Shown here piece after piece: positions 1 to 7,174 of a stretch of 38,769 nt of DNA. Location: the NCBI GenBank assembly GCA_946480535.1, contig CAMLKA010000004.1, positions 1-38,769 on the forward strand, written 5' to 3'. The translations under genes were made by a program, and so were the position numbers. The notes under the pieces are model-generated. The model did no database searches. It was not told where the DNA came from and saw only the letters and a program-made list of their open reading frames with translations. Source of the stretch: an uncultured Candidatus Saccharibacteria bacterium (GTDB taxonomy: Bacteria; Patescibacteria; Saccharimonadia; Saccharimonadales; UBA1547). Each line of letters begins with the position of its first letter. Within the stretch, counting starts at the first letter, position 1.

Positions 1-105
1 GACCCAGCGGCGTGTCGGAAATCGGTGGAAGAGCGCTTCGGAGTTGATAAAATGGCGTCTGAGTATATAAAACGCTACGAAGAGACGATTCGGAAAGCAC
101 GATAA
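1..105 (+). CDS. C-terminal end of a GT4-type glycosyltransferase (partial)
   Basis: The frame is open from base 1 and stops with TAA at 103-105, giving 34 residues. They read as the usual tail of family-4 glycosyltransferases, with CRKSVEERFGVDKMASEYIK followed by a short basic helix. This is where the C-terminal helix crosses back onto the first Rossmann domain. Such enzymes move sugars from nucleotide-sugars to lipid or polysaccharide acceptors at the inner membrane face. The catalytic part lies outside the window, so no substrate can be given. The family call rests on the tail pattern alone. Confidence 0.6.
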   Translation, partial: DPAACRKSVEERFGVDKMASEYIKRYEETIRKAR

Positions 106-130
106 ATGTGCACTTCGAACCACGAATCAG

Positions 131-159
131 TTGCATTTCATCCCTGTTAAATGTATACT
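131..159 (+). promoter_or_regulatory. Promoter of tRNA-Gly
   Basis: TTGCAT at 131-136 and TATACT at 154-159 are 17 bases apart, and the tRNA begins 11 bases further on. This is a good sigma-70-type promoter for the tRNA. Confidence 0.6.
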
Positions 160-170
160 TATTCAAGCAC

Positions 171-246
171 GCGGGTGTAGCTCAGCTGTTAGAGCGCTTC
201 CTTGCCAAGGAAGAGGTCCAGGGTTAGAGTCCCTGTACCCGCACCA
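171..246 (+). tRNA. tRNA-Gly (anticodon GCC)
   Basis: A full cloverleaf is visible. The acceptor arms are 171-177 and 236-242 with one G-T pair. The anticodon stem CTTCC/GGAAG encloses a seven-base loop with GCC at 204-206. The discriminator is A243 and the CCA is encoded (244-246). The 3' part from 221 is repeated downstream at 367-393. Confidence 0.95.
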
Positions 247-393
247 ATAAAAACAGTCCAGCAAAGCTGGGCTATTTTTATTGGTAAGATATTGTGCCTT
301 TAGCTCTGGACCTCTTCAAAGAGAATAATAGTCCAGGGAAAGCCCGGCCGCGCTCCAGGCGCGCTGGGGTTAGAGTCCCTGTACCCGCACCAA
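221..393. repeat. 27-bp direct repeats of the tRNA-Gly 3' end, att-like
   Basis: Bases 221-247, covering the T arm, 3' acceptor strand and CCA, recur exactly at 367-393. The 119-base stretch between holds the terminator and a GC-rich piece. It also contains a 12-base inverted copy (306-317) of tRNA bases 210-221. A duplicated tRNA 3' end is the classic trace of a tyrosine integrase. No integrase gene lies in the window, so this would be a remnant or an empty site. A partial tRNA duplication is the alternative. Confidence 0.65.
244..284 (+). terminator. Intrinsic terminator overlapping the tRNA-Gly CCA end
   Basis: An almost complete 20-bp hairpin runs from 244 to 284. The arms begin CCAATAAAAA and end TTTTTATTGG, and the inner stem GTCCAGC/GCTGGGC closes on AAA. 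The T run sits in the 3' arm. The hairpin includes the tRNA's own CCA, so termination and tRNA 3' processing share bases. Confidence 0.7.
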
Positions 394-399
394 ATTCGA

Positions 400-439
400 T
401 TGACTTGCTCCACAAAAAAATATACCCTAGGGGGGTATA
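400..439 (+). promoter_or_regulatory. Copper-operon promoter with CsoR operator
   Basis: The arms TATACCC (421-427) and GGGTATA (433-439) form an inverted repeat with a G-rich centre, matching known CsoR operators in firmicutes and actinobacteria. TTGACT at 400-405 is a likely -35. A -10 of TACCCT (423-428), 17 bases on, lies inside the operator, so bound CsoR would block polymerase. The CsoR gene is second in the operon. Confidence 0.8.
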
Positions 440-448
440 GGAGGATTC

Positions 449-934
449 ATGCACGAACATCAACATCACGCTCATCACCAGGAGGCCACCAATGCTATGG
501 CGGTCAGTGCAACGCTCCATTGTCTCGTAGGGTGTGCAATTGGTGAAGTACTTGGGCTCGTAATCGGCACGGCATTTAATTTAAGCAATTTGGTTACGAC
601 TCTGCTGGCTATTACACTCGCTTTTGTATTTGGCTTTGCGCTTTCAACGCTACCGTTGCTGAAAGCTGGTATTGGGTTTGGTGCGGCGCTATCGATTGTA
701 ATTGCCGCAGACACACTCTCAATTACCGTCATGGAGGTTGTCGATAACGCAGTAATGTACCTTATTCCTGGCGCTATGCATGCAACGCTTGTTGATCCAC
801 TGTTTTGGATAAGTATGCCGATAGCGCTGACTGCTGCGTTTTTTGCGGCCTTACCGGTAAACAAGTATCTTCTTAGTAAAAACAAAGGTCACGCGTTAAC
901 AATGAAGGCCCTTGGCGGCCATCATCACCATTAA
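449..934 (+). CDS. DUF4396 membrane protein with His-rich ends
   Basis: A 161-residue membrane protein. It opens with MHEHQHHAHH and ends GGHHHH. Four or so hydrophobic segments lie between, with DTLSITVMEVVDNAVM in the middle and PVNKYLLSKNKGHA near the end, as in DUF4396 proteins. The start has a strong ribosome site (TAGGAGGA, 438-445). It is the first gene behind a CsoR operator, with csoR and a DUF305 gene following. Copper binding or transport at the membrane is therefore the likely role. The family has no settled function, and transport is inferred from operon context and the histidine clusters. Confidence 0.8.
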   Translation: MHEHQHHAHHQEATNAMAVSATLHCLVGCAIGEVLGLVIGTAFNLSNLVTTLLAITLAFVFGFALSTLPLLKAGIGFGAALSIVIAADTLSITVMEVVDNAVMYLIPGAMHATLVDPLFWISMPIALTAAFFAALPVNKYLLSKNKGHALTMKALGGHHHH

Positions 935-945
935 AGGAGGTGATT

Positions 946-1224
946 ATGCAGCGTTATGGATATGAAGGGAATAAGCCACAACTGCTTAAGCGGTTGAACC
1001 GTGTCGAAGGGCAGGTGCGAGGTATCGCACGAATGGTTGAAGAGGATACGTATTGTATCGACATTCTGACACAGGTAGGTGCTGTAAAAGCAGCGCTTGA
1101 TAAAGTTGCACTCGAGTTACTTCGCGATCATGCAAAACATTGCTTGTCGAATGAACAAGTACACGCACATAATGAAAATAATAAGGCCGATGAGCTTGTA
1201 AGCGCAATTGGTCGAATGCTATAG
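946..1224 (+). CDS. csoR: Copper-sensing repressor CsoR
   Basis: A 92-residue all-helical regulator of the CsoR/RcnR family. In the family, Cu(I) binding releases the protein from DNA. The family opening LLKRLNRVEGQVRGIARMVE is present. The copper ligands are also visible: Cys in DTYCIDIL, then His and Cys four residues apart in LRDHAKHC, which is the Cys-His-Cys set that marks true copper sensors. The ATG at 946 is chosen over a GTG six bases earlier because AAAGGAGG (933-940) is correctly spaced for it. The gene follows the DUF4396 gene by 11 bases. The operator at 421-439 implies autoregulation. Confidence 0.9.
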   Translation: MQRYGYEGNKPQLLKRLNRVEGQVRGIARMVEEDTYCIDILTQVGAVKAALDKVALELLRDHAKHCLSNEQVHAHNENNKADELVSAIGRML

Positions 1225-1241
1225 GTAAGGGGGTATTTATT

Positions 1242-1631
1242 ATGGAAACAAAATCACTGCTATACGGGCTCATCGGATTTTTCTTGGGAGGCCTGCTCGT
1301 TGCGGTCGCAGCCACAACTTTTAATAAACCTACTCAAGACAATACAAATACGTCTATGAGCAGTATGTCTATGGAGGATATGGCAGCCCAGCTGAATGAC
1401 AAAACCGGCGATGAATTTGATAAGGCGTTCATTGCAGGCATGATCGCTCACCACGAAGGCGCAGTAGAAATGGCGAAGCTTTCTGAAGCGAATGCGAAGC
1501 ATGTTGAGATTAAAAAATTGTCCAAAGACATTATCGTTGCCCAAGAGCGCGAGATTGCTGAAATGAAACAGTGGCAACTCGACTGGGGCTATTCATCGAT
1601 GATGATAGATCACGAATCAATGGGACACTAG
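1242..1631 (+). CDS. DUF305 exported copper-response protein
   Basis: A 129-residue protein with an N-terminal membrane anchor or signal segment (YGLIGFFLGGLLVAVAATTF). A Ser/Met-rich linker (SMSSMSMEDM) follows, then a helical DUF305 domain with the signature FIAGMIAHHEGAVEMAKL. DUF305 proteins include extracytoplasmic copper-binding proteins of the CopM type. The methionines and the paired histidines are plausible metal ligands. It is the last gene of the CsoR-controlled operon, 17 bases after csoR, with GTAAGGGGG as ribosome site. An envelope copper-buffering role is inferred. Confidence 0.85.
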   Translation: METKSLLYGLIGFFLGGLLVAVAATTFNKPTQDNTNTSMSSMSMEDMAAQLNDKTGDEFDKAFIAGMIAHHEGAVEMAKLSEANAKHVEIKKLSKDIIVAQEREIAEMKQWQLDWGYSSMMIDHESMGH

Positions 1632-1671
1632 AAAGCGAGCGGATGAAAAATTCCGTATAGGGCCTCGCTTT
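1632..1671 (+). terminator. Possible terminator of the copper operon
   Basis: AAAGCGAG (1632-1639) pairs with CTCGCTTT (1664-1671), and a small inner hairpin CGGA/TCCG sits between. Only three T follow directly, so the terminator call is weak. An extended -10 (TGC-TAAAAT, 1683-1688) for the next gene lies just behind it. Confidence 0.4.
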
Positions 1672-1726
1672 AGCGTAAGTGCTAAAATAATAGAGAGGAT
1701 ACAACTTTAACGAAAGGTGTAGGGCT

Positions 1727-2107
1727 ATGGGAAAATACATTGATGGATTCGTGCTGGTGGTGCCAAAAGGTAAAGAGGCCGAGTACGAAGAAATGGCAAA
1801 AATGGGTAAAGAATCCTGGATGCGCCATGGCGCGCTTCAGTACTTCGAAACGCGTGGCGAAGATCTTAAACAACAAGAGATGGGTGACCTTAAGTCACGC
1901 GCTTTTAAAGAGATGGCAGGCGCATCAGATGATGAGAATGTATGGTTCTCCTTTATCGTCTTTGAATCCAAAGAACATCGCGACGAAGTAAATAAAAAAG
2001 TCATGGCTGAAATGGACGAGGCGTATCAAGACCAAGGTGATTTTGAAATGCCAAACGATATGACAAAGATGGCTTATGGTGGATTTGATGTTGTAGTTGA
2101 GGGGTAG
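1727..2107 (+). CDS. DUF1428 family protein (YbaA-like)
   Basis: A 126-residue soluble protein. It starts MGKYIDGFVLVVPKGKEAEY and continues with MAKMGKESWMRHGALQYFET, FKEMAGASDDENVWFSFIVF and a conserved end with MPNDMTKMAYGGFDVVVE. Those blocks define DUF1428, a small alpha/beta-barrel fold related to dimeric ferredoxin-like proteins. The length is normal for the family and the function is unknown. It has its own extended -10 at about 1680-1688 and ends in a strong bidirectional terminator, so it is a single-gene unit. Confidence 0.9.
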   Translation: MGKYIDGFVLVVPKGKEAEYEEMAKMGKESWMRHGALQYFETRGEDLKQQEMGDLKSRAFKEMAGASDDENVWFSFIVFESKEHRDEVNKKVMAEMDEAYQDQGDFEMPNDMTKMAYGGFDVVVEG

Positions 2108-2131
2108 ACGTACCTACTCTTTATTAGGCAT

Positions 2132-2167
2132 AAACAAAAGATACCCAAGTTCGGGTATCTTTTGTTT
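2132..2167. terminator. Bidirectional terminator
   Basis: A perfect 15-bp stem (2132-2146 with 2153-2167) with loop AAGTTC. A-rich and T-rich outer arms serve both strands. It separates the DUF1428 gene from the convergent exported-protein gene. Confidence 0.9.
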
Positions 2168-2198
2168 GTCGAATCTTTAAGTCAACTGCAGTTAAATG

Positions 2199-3137
2199 CT
2201 ATTGCTTCCGCGCTACATACGAAACACAGGCGCCTTGATTCTTGAACGTTGTGCCAAAGTTCTGCCATCCATCCTTTTTACACTCATCCTTTGAGATTGG
2301 GTAGGTAGGCTCAGTAACGGTTGCTGGCTCAAAGTTCCAGTACTCTTGGTCTAGTGATGTTCCTACTGCCGGTACATCCACAAAGCCAGTAAAGGCGTCC
2401 CAACCGTTCCCGGCCTTGAGAACAAGAGGGTTCCCAAAGTCTTGATTAAAGCCAATGTTAGGGAAGCGGGCGAGTACTTCGCTGTACGTACATGGGTTTT
2501 CTTGTGGACATTTGTTTGGTCCATACTTTGCTTGTAGAGAATCAGACCATGTCATCCACCACTGTGCAGTCGGTGCGTTGACGAGCCATGTCTGCCACTG
2601 ACCATCTGTTAACGGTGAGTTAGTGATGTCGGCGTTTAGGTATGGATCAAAGACAAGTCGTCCTTGCCATGAAGCGTCCGCGTCGTTGAGATTTGTATCA
2701 ATACCAATTTCGAATGAAACGGCTTTCGTATTGTCAACTTGTTGCCATGTTGCGTAGCTGAGGCTTGGCAACTCGGCAAGTCGATTGCTCGCGAAGGTGT
2801 GTTTATAAAGTCCTAGCTCTACGTATGAATCGACGCCGTTGACGGTAAATTCTGCGCTTCCGGCACCGTCGTAAGGAACGGTGGTTGTTGGTGTTACAGA
2901 AGCGTCGCCAACACCTCCTACATACCAGCCTGATGGTCCCGTTTCTATCTCACTGATTGGTCGAATATCCGTTGGGTAAACAGTGTGAGCAGTCACATTA
3001 ATGGCATTTGCCATTGATGAAAAAGCCAGCCCCGCCGTAACGATAGCGGCAGCTACTCCTGTGAATAGGATCGCTAGTTTTTTGTTGTTCGGTTTTGCGA
3101 GCCCTGCAAGAATATTGTTTGAGGAATGAATATTCAC
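2199..3137 (-). CDS. Exported protein with C-terminal Cys-pair motif
   Basis: 312 residues. A basic N-terminus and hydrophobic stretch (LAILFTGVAAAIVTAGLAFS) ending SMANA form a signal peptide, with probable cleavage after ANA near residue 45. The mature part is rich in Trp, Asn and Thr and looks like a beta-sandwich. CPQENPC could form a disulphide. The last 33 residues, with DECKKDGWQNFG and FKNQGACVSYV, form a Cys-paired tail seen in exported proteins of actinobacteria and CPR bacteria, role unknown to me. The start is GTG, nine bases after AAGGAGG. No enzymatic motif was recognised. Confidence 0.75.
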   Translation of the reverse strand: MNIHSSNNILAGLAKPNNKKLAILFTGVAAAIVTAGLAFSSMANAINVTAHTVYPTDIRPISEIETGPSGWYVGGVGDASVTPTTTVPYDGAGSAEFTVNGVDSYVELGLYKHTFASNRLAELPSLSYATWQQVDNTKAVSFEIGIDTNLNDADASWQGRLVFDPYLNADITNSPLTDGQWQTWLVNAPTAQWWMTWSDSLQAKYGPNKCPQENPCTYSEVLARFPNIGFNQDFGNPLVLKAGNGWDAFTGFVDVPAVGTSLDQEYWNFEPATVTEPTYPISKDECKKDGWQNFGTTFKNQGACVSYVARKQ

Positions 3138-3169
3138 CTCTGTACACCTCCTTATAACTTAACATTCTT

Positions 3170-3219
3170 ATTATACGCTTATGCATATGATGTCGACAAT
3201 CCATACAGAAGACTATAAT
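3170..3219. promoter_or_regulatory. Divergent promoters sharing a palindromic -35
   Basis: TGTCGACA (3191-3198) is a perfect palindrome. On the minus strand TTGTCG and TATAAT (complement of 3170-3175) are 18 bases apart, driving the exported-protein gene. On the plus strand TGTCGA and TATAAT (3214-3219) are 17 bases apart, driving the reductase gene. The two -35 boxes overlap, so the promoters should compete. Confidence 0.6.
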
Positions 3220-3248
3220 AAGAAGTGACTAAGTGGAGGTGCAGTGTT

Positions 3249-3842
3249 ATGAGAAAGATCATCGTACTATCATTTATTACACTCGACGGGGTGATGCAGG
3301 CTCCCGGAGGGCCCGACGAAGATGTATCGGGCGGATTTACCTACGGCGGCTGGGTGACGCCCTATTTCGACGAAGCGTCGGCGGAAATCATGACAAAGCA
3401 AATGCAACCCTCGGACTTATTGCTCGGAAGGAAAACATTTGATATCTTTGCGTCATACTGGCCCGAGCATGTTGATTCTTGGCCGGGTGTCAATGATGTT
3501 ACAAAGTACGTCGTATCGAATACAATCCATGAATCGGATTGGCAAAATACAAGAGTCCTCCAAACTATTGATGCGGTAAAAGACCTCAAAGAGACAGACG
3601 GTCCGGACCTGCAGGTTCATGGAAGCGGTGAGCTCATCCAATCACTTCTCGAAAATGATTTGGTGGATGAATTATGGTTGAAAACGTTCCCAATTACCTT
3701 GGGACAGGGCAAAAAGTTGTTCGCTGATGGGACGATGCCGATGGCTTTTACACTTGTTGAAGGCAAAGTGACACCGAGTGGTGTGATATTCGCCAACTAC
3801 AAGCGAGCGGGAAATGTTGTGACGGGGACAGTCGGCGAATAG
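3249..3842 (+). CDS. Dihydrofolate-reductase-like protein (RibD C-terminal family)
   Basis: 197 residues from ATG 3249, chosen because TGGAGGTG (3234-3241) precedes it. An earlier in-frame ATG lacks a ribosome site. It has the RibD C-terminal/DHFR-like pattern: KIIVLSFITLDGVMQAPGG at the start, DLLLGRKTFDIFASYWP, the NADPH-loop-like DLQVHGSGELIQSLLENDLV, and ELWLKTFPITLGQGKKLF. Proteins such as YyaP and YwjB belong here. They are probable NADPH-dependent reductases of unknown substrate. It is not a classical FolA. It stands alone between its own promoter and the ArsR-MMPL unit. Confidence 0.88.
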   Translation: MRKIIVLSFITLDGVMQAPGGPDEDVSGGFTYGGWVTPYFDEASAEIMTKQMQPSDLLLGRKTFDIFASYWPEHVDSWPGVNDVTKYVVSNTIHESDWQNTRVLQTIDAVKDLKETDGPDLQVHGSGELIQSLLENDLVDELWLKTFPITLGQGKKLFADGTMPMAFTLVEGKVTPSGVIFANYKRAGNVVTGTVGE

Positions 3843-3843
3843 G

Positions 3844-3873
3844 TTGATTAATTTAAACCAAAAGCAGTATACT
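3844..3873 (+). promoter_or_regulatory. Promoter of the ArsR-MMPL operon
   Basis: TTGATT (3844-3849) and TATACT (3868-3873) are 18 bases apart. GGTT and AACC (3842-3845 and 3856-3859) form an imperfect inverted repeat around the -35 and could be the ArsR-type operator. The -10 ends only 8 bases before the ATG, implying a leaderless or nearly leaderless message. Confidence 0.5.
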
Positions 3874-3881
3874 GAAGGGGT

Positions 3882-4196
3882 ATGGAGTATAACGTGGACG
3901 AGCTAGAAGCAGCTTTTGAAGAGACGCGAGATCTTTTCGTGGCGTTCGGCGATCGCTATAGGCAAGAAATTATCATGGTCCTCGGCAAGAACGAGAATAT
4001 GACCGTAAAAGAGCTTGCCGAGCGCATTCAACTTTCACGTCCTGCGACGTCGCATCATATAAAAATACTCAAACAGGCTGGCCTACTGGGCGAGCGAAAA
4101 GAAGGTGTTCGGACGTACTATTATCCAACATTGCATGATGGATTTACGAAAGTGAAACAATTAATTGAAGCCGCAGATGGCTGGATAGGGAAGTAG
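3882..4196 (+). CDS. ArsR-family winged-helix repressor
   Basis: A 104-residue ArsR-type regulator. The helix-turn-helix reads MTVKELAERIQLSRPATSHH followed by IKILKQAGLLGERKEGVRTY, the typical recognition helix and wing. I see no cysteine metal site, so it is not a classic arsenic or cadmium sensor. The signal may be a small organic compound or redox state. It lies six bases upstream of the MMPL exporter gene and presumably represses it and itself. The ATG at 3882 has only GGGG close upstream and sits 8 bases after the -10. Confidence 0.88.
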   Translation: MEYNVDELEAAFEETRDLFVAFGDRYRQEIIMVLGKNENMTVKELAERIQLSRPATSHHIKILKQAGLLGERKEGVRTYYYPTLHDGFTKVKQLIEAADGWIGK

Positions 4197-4202
4197 AAAT
4201 AG

Positions 4203-6539
4203 ATGGCAGATCGGTTGCAAAAACTTGGTGAACTGATGTTCAGGCTCAAATGGTGGGTTGTTGGCTTTTGGGTAATTGTGATGGCCGTTTTGGCTATTGT
4301 TGCGACGCAGGTTGGGTTTAACACCACAAGTGAAATTTCTATTCCCGGCACACAGGCGCAACAAACGCTGACTCGCTTTAATGAGCTTTTCCCTGATACA
4401 GGTGCGCAATCGGCAAAGGTGGTGATTGAGGTGCCGGAAGGTAGGACGATCGAAGAATATAAAACTGAAATCGATCAATTATCTTCCGCCATTGTATCGG
4501 TTGATGGTGTCACGAATGCCATTACGCCATTTGTGAACACGGCAGCTATTTCAGAAGACGGTACGATTGGATTCATTACCGTGCAGATGAAGGGCGAAGG
4601 TGACAGTGGGCGCTTAAGTGATGCAACGATCTCTGGAGTTCAGGAAAAGATCGAAAATGCACAGCTTGATGGCGCGACGGTTGTTGCCGGCGGCGACCTC
4701 GTAAAGCAAGAGCTTGGTGAAATCCTTGGCATCGCCGAGATTGCCGGGCTTCTTATTGCCCTGGTTGTGCTGCTTGTAACCTTGGGCAGCCTTATTGCTG
4801 CGGGAATGCCACTGGTGACGGCAATTGTAGCGGTGGGCGTGAGCATGCTTGGTTTGTTCTCGCTCAGTCAAACAATTGACCTAAGCAATACCGCACCTGT
4901 TTTGGCGGTAATGCTTGGGCTTGCTGTTGGTATCGATTACTCACTCTTTATCATTAACCGCTATCGAACCTACGTGGTAGACGGATATGAAATCCAGAAA
5001 GCTTCGGGTCGAGCGATCGCGACCGCCGGGAGCGCTGTGATATTTGCTGCGGCAACGGTTGTGATTGCGCTCGCGGCGCTTACCGTTGTTCAAATTCCAT
5101 TCATGACCGTCATGGGTCTTGCCGCCGCTGCAACAGTAGCAATTGCGGCGCTAGTTGCAATTACTCTTATTCCGGCACTCCTTGGAATTTTCAAGCTGCA
5201 CATTTTTAGTCGAAAGTCGCAGAAGGCAATTCTTGAACAGCGCAAAAAGGGAATTGTGCACCACGAAGACGTGAGTCATAAAACGATTTGGTACCGACTT
5301 GGTGAAAAGATTGTGAAGTATCGCAAAACAAGCCTGTTGGCGGCATTGGCTGTTGTTGCGGTACTTGCATGGCCAATGGCGCAGTTACAGCTCGGCCTTC
5401 CTACCGACGAAACCGCTGCACCGGGCACCTCCCAGCGCCAGGCCTATGAATTGCTCGCTAAGGGATTTGGTGACGGCTATAACGGGCCCCTTCTGCTTGT
5501 GGTCGAGGGTGTTCCAGAAGTAACCGATGCCGATAGAGCAGCAGTCCAGCAGACAATTATGGCCGAAGCACAAAAGCAGCTTGCTGTTAAAGCACAGGAG
5601 CTTGGTGTTTCACCCGAGCAACTTCAAATGATGATGACACCAGAGCAACTGGCGCAGGCGCAAGCCGAAATTCAAAAGCAAGTAGAGCAGTATGCACCGT
5701 ACTATCAGCTACAGCAAATTGCAGAGCGCGTTGGTGAAGTAGAGGGTGTTGATTCGGCCCAGGCTGCGTTGGTGACTGACGGTGGCACAAAGGGTGTAAT
5801 TCAAGTGACTCCAACCACTGGTCCGTCTGATGAAGAAACGAAAGAGCTGGTCGCGTATTTCCGAAACGACGATAACCTCGCAGCGCTCTCAGCTGGCCAA
5901 GACCTTACTTTTGGCGTGACGGGTACGACGGCAATTCAAATTGACATTAATAAGAAGCTTGCTGATGCCATGCCAGTATATCTTGCTGTGGTGGTGGGGC
6001 TCTCGTTTATTATCCTTATGATTGCCTTTAGGTCAGTGTTAATTCCAGTCAAAGCAACACTTGGTTTCCTTTTATCAGTTGCAGCAATGTTTGGTGCACT
6101 TGTGGCGGTATTCCAGTGGGGCTGGTTGGGTATTACTGATGCACCGGCGCCAATTGTGAGCTTCATTCCAATTATCGCCATTGGTATTCTGTTTGGGCTT
6201 GCGATGGATTACGAGTTCTTCCTCGTTTCAGGTATGCAAGAAGCATTCCATTACACCAAGAATGCAAAACGTGCCGTTGTCGATGGTTTTGCAATTGGAA
6301 GTAGGGTTGTTGTTGCGGCCGCGCTTATTATGGTGTCGGTGTTCGCCGGGTTTATTGGCAACCATGATGCAACCATCCAGTCGGTTGGGTTCGCCTTAGC
6401 GCTCGGTGTCTTTATAGATGCGTTTATTGTACGGCTTATTATTGTACCGGTCGTCATGTCCTATATGGGCAAGTCGGCTTGGTGGCTGCCAAAGTGGCTC
6501 GATAAAATATTGCCTCGAATTTCAATCGAAGGGAAGTAA
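4203..6539 (+). CDS. MMPL/RND-family exporter
   Basis: A 778-residue membrane transporter of the RND superfamily, MMPL branch, with about twelve membrane segments in two repeats. The first segment is near residues 15-35, followed by a large outer loop and then five segments. The second half repeats this after residue 375. Key motifs are GLAVGIDYSLFIINRYRTY in repeat one and GILFGLAMDYEFFLVSGMQE in repeat two, the Asp-Tyr pairs of the proton relay. The outer loop of repeat two is Gln-rich (AQAQAEIQKQVEQYA). Relatives export lipids, antibiotics or signals. Coupling to an ArsR regulator suggests inducible drug or lipid efflux. The substrate is not predictable. Confidence 0.92.
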   Translation: MADRLQKLGELMFRLKWWVVGFWVIVMAVLAIVATQVGFNTTSEISIPGTQAQQTLTRFNELFPDTGAQSAKVVIEVPEGRTIEEYKTEIDQLSSAIVSVDGVTNAITPFVNTAAISEDGTIGFITVQMKGEGDSGRLSDATISGVQEKIENAQLDGATVVAGGDLVKQELGEILGIAEIAGLLIALVVLLVTLGSLIAAGMPLVTAIVAVGVSMLGLFSLSQTIDLSNTAPVLAVMLGLAVGIDYSLFIINRYRTYVVDGYEIQKASGRAIATAGSAVIFAAATVVIALAALTVVQIPFMTVMGLAAAATVAIAALVAITLIPALLGIFKLHIFSRKSQKAILEQRKKGIVHHEDVSHKTIWYRLGEKIVKYRKTSLLAALAVVAVLAWPMAQLQLGLPTDETAAPGTSQRQAYELLAKGFGDGYNGPLLLVVEGVPEVTDADRAAVQQTIMAEAQKQLAVKAQELGVSPEQLQMMMTPEQLAQAQAEIQKQVEQYAPYYQLQQIAERVGEVEGVDSAQAALVTDGGTKGVIQVTPTTGPSDEETKELVAYFRNDDNLAALSAGQDLTFGVTGTTAIQIDINKKLADAMPVYLAVVVGLSFIILMIAFRSVLIPVKATLGFLLSVAAMFGALVAVFQWGWLGITDAPAPIVSFIPIIAIGILFGLAMDYEFFLVSGMQEAFHYTKNAKRAVVDGFAIGSRVVVAAALIMVSVFAGFIGNHDATIQSVGFALALGVFIDAFIVRLIIVPVVMSYMGKSAWWLPKWLDKILPRISIEGK

Positions 6540-6546
6540 CAAAAAT

Positions 6547-6577
6547 AGTGGTCGTGGCATTATCGCCACGACCAACT
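6547..6577. terminator. Convergent terminator, strong on the minus strand
   Basis: TGGTCGTGGC (6549-6558) pairs with GCCACGACCA (6565-6574) around a six-base loop. On the minus strand TATTTTTG follows, a good terminator for the sigma/anti-sigma operon. The stem covers the stop codon of the anti-sigma gene. On the plus strand it ends the MMPL transcript less convincingly. Confidence 0.75.
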
Positions 6578-7174
6578 GTTTATACGCCAGTCGTCGTTGG
6601 TATTGTTTGAGCGTTGTGTTGAATCACCCTTTACGTCGCGTGAATTCTCGTCGTCGCGGTTGCGCCAGTTACGGCGTTCTGTACGATCCGAGTCAGCATC
6701 TTCTTGGTGCCGCGAATCGCTTTCTGGCTCAGTGTGAGTAGAGCGGTCTGACTTCTCGTAGGCTTTTTCATATTCGGTTGCAGCTTCTTCAATGAGTGTC
6801 TCAGAGGCCTGCTCTTTTTCGAGTGTCTCAAGTTCCTGCTTGCGTACTTCAACGAGGTTTTCTTTGTATGTTGGCTGAATGAGCGCGCGAACGTATTCAG
6901 TGCCACGCTTGATGCCGTAGAGTGGTGAGCCGGGCAGGGCAAACTGTGCTGCGACAACAAGAACGAGGAATACGGCAAAGGCACTGCCAAGTGACACGAA
7001 AGTAATAAACGGCGCCTTGCTTTTCTCGCCCGGGATTTGCGCAATAGCGCGTCGTGTTTTATTGGAAAGGTTGGGGAGCGGTGTTGCTTTGAGGGTGTCA
7101 ATAACACCCTTGAGCTGCTCGAGTTCATCGTTACTCATTTTCTTTTCACTGCGTGGGCGGTTGGTATGTTTCAT
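6560..7174 (-). CDS. Probable anti-sigma factor with DUF5667-like domain
   Basis: 204 residues. The first 55 are a short cytoplasmic region (MSNDELEQLKGVIDTLKATP), which would hold the sigma-binding helix. One membrane segment follows (FVSLGSAFAVFLVLVVAAQF), then an outer domain with LPGSPLYGIKRGTEYVRALI and a charged helix. That pattern matches DUF5667 in membrane anti-sigma proteins. The C-terminal 65 residues are a low-complexity Asp/Arg/Ser/Asn tail ending WRINSWSWR. The gene overlaps the ECF sigma gene by four bases and is read second, as is usual for anti-sigma factors. The anti-sigma role is inferred from order and topology. Confidence 0.75.
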   Translation of the reverse strand: MKHTNRPRSEKKMSNDELEQLKGVIDTLKATPLPNLSNKTRRAIAQIPGEKSKAPFITFVSLGSAFAVFLVLVVAAQFALPGSPLYGIKRGTEYVRALIQPTYKENLVEVRKQELETLEKEQASETLIEEAATEYEKAYEKSDRSTHTEPESDSRHQEDADSDRTERRNWRNRDDENSRDVKGDSTQRSNNTNDDWRINSWSWR

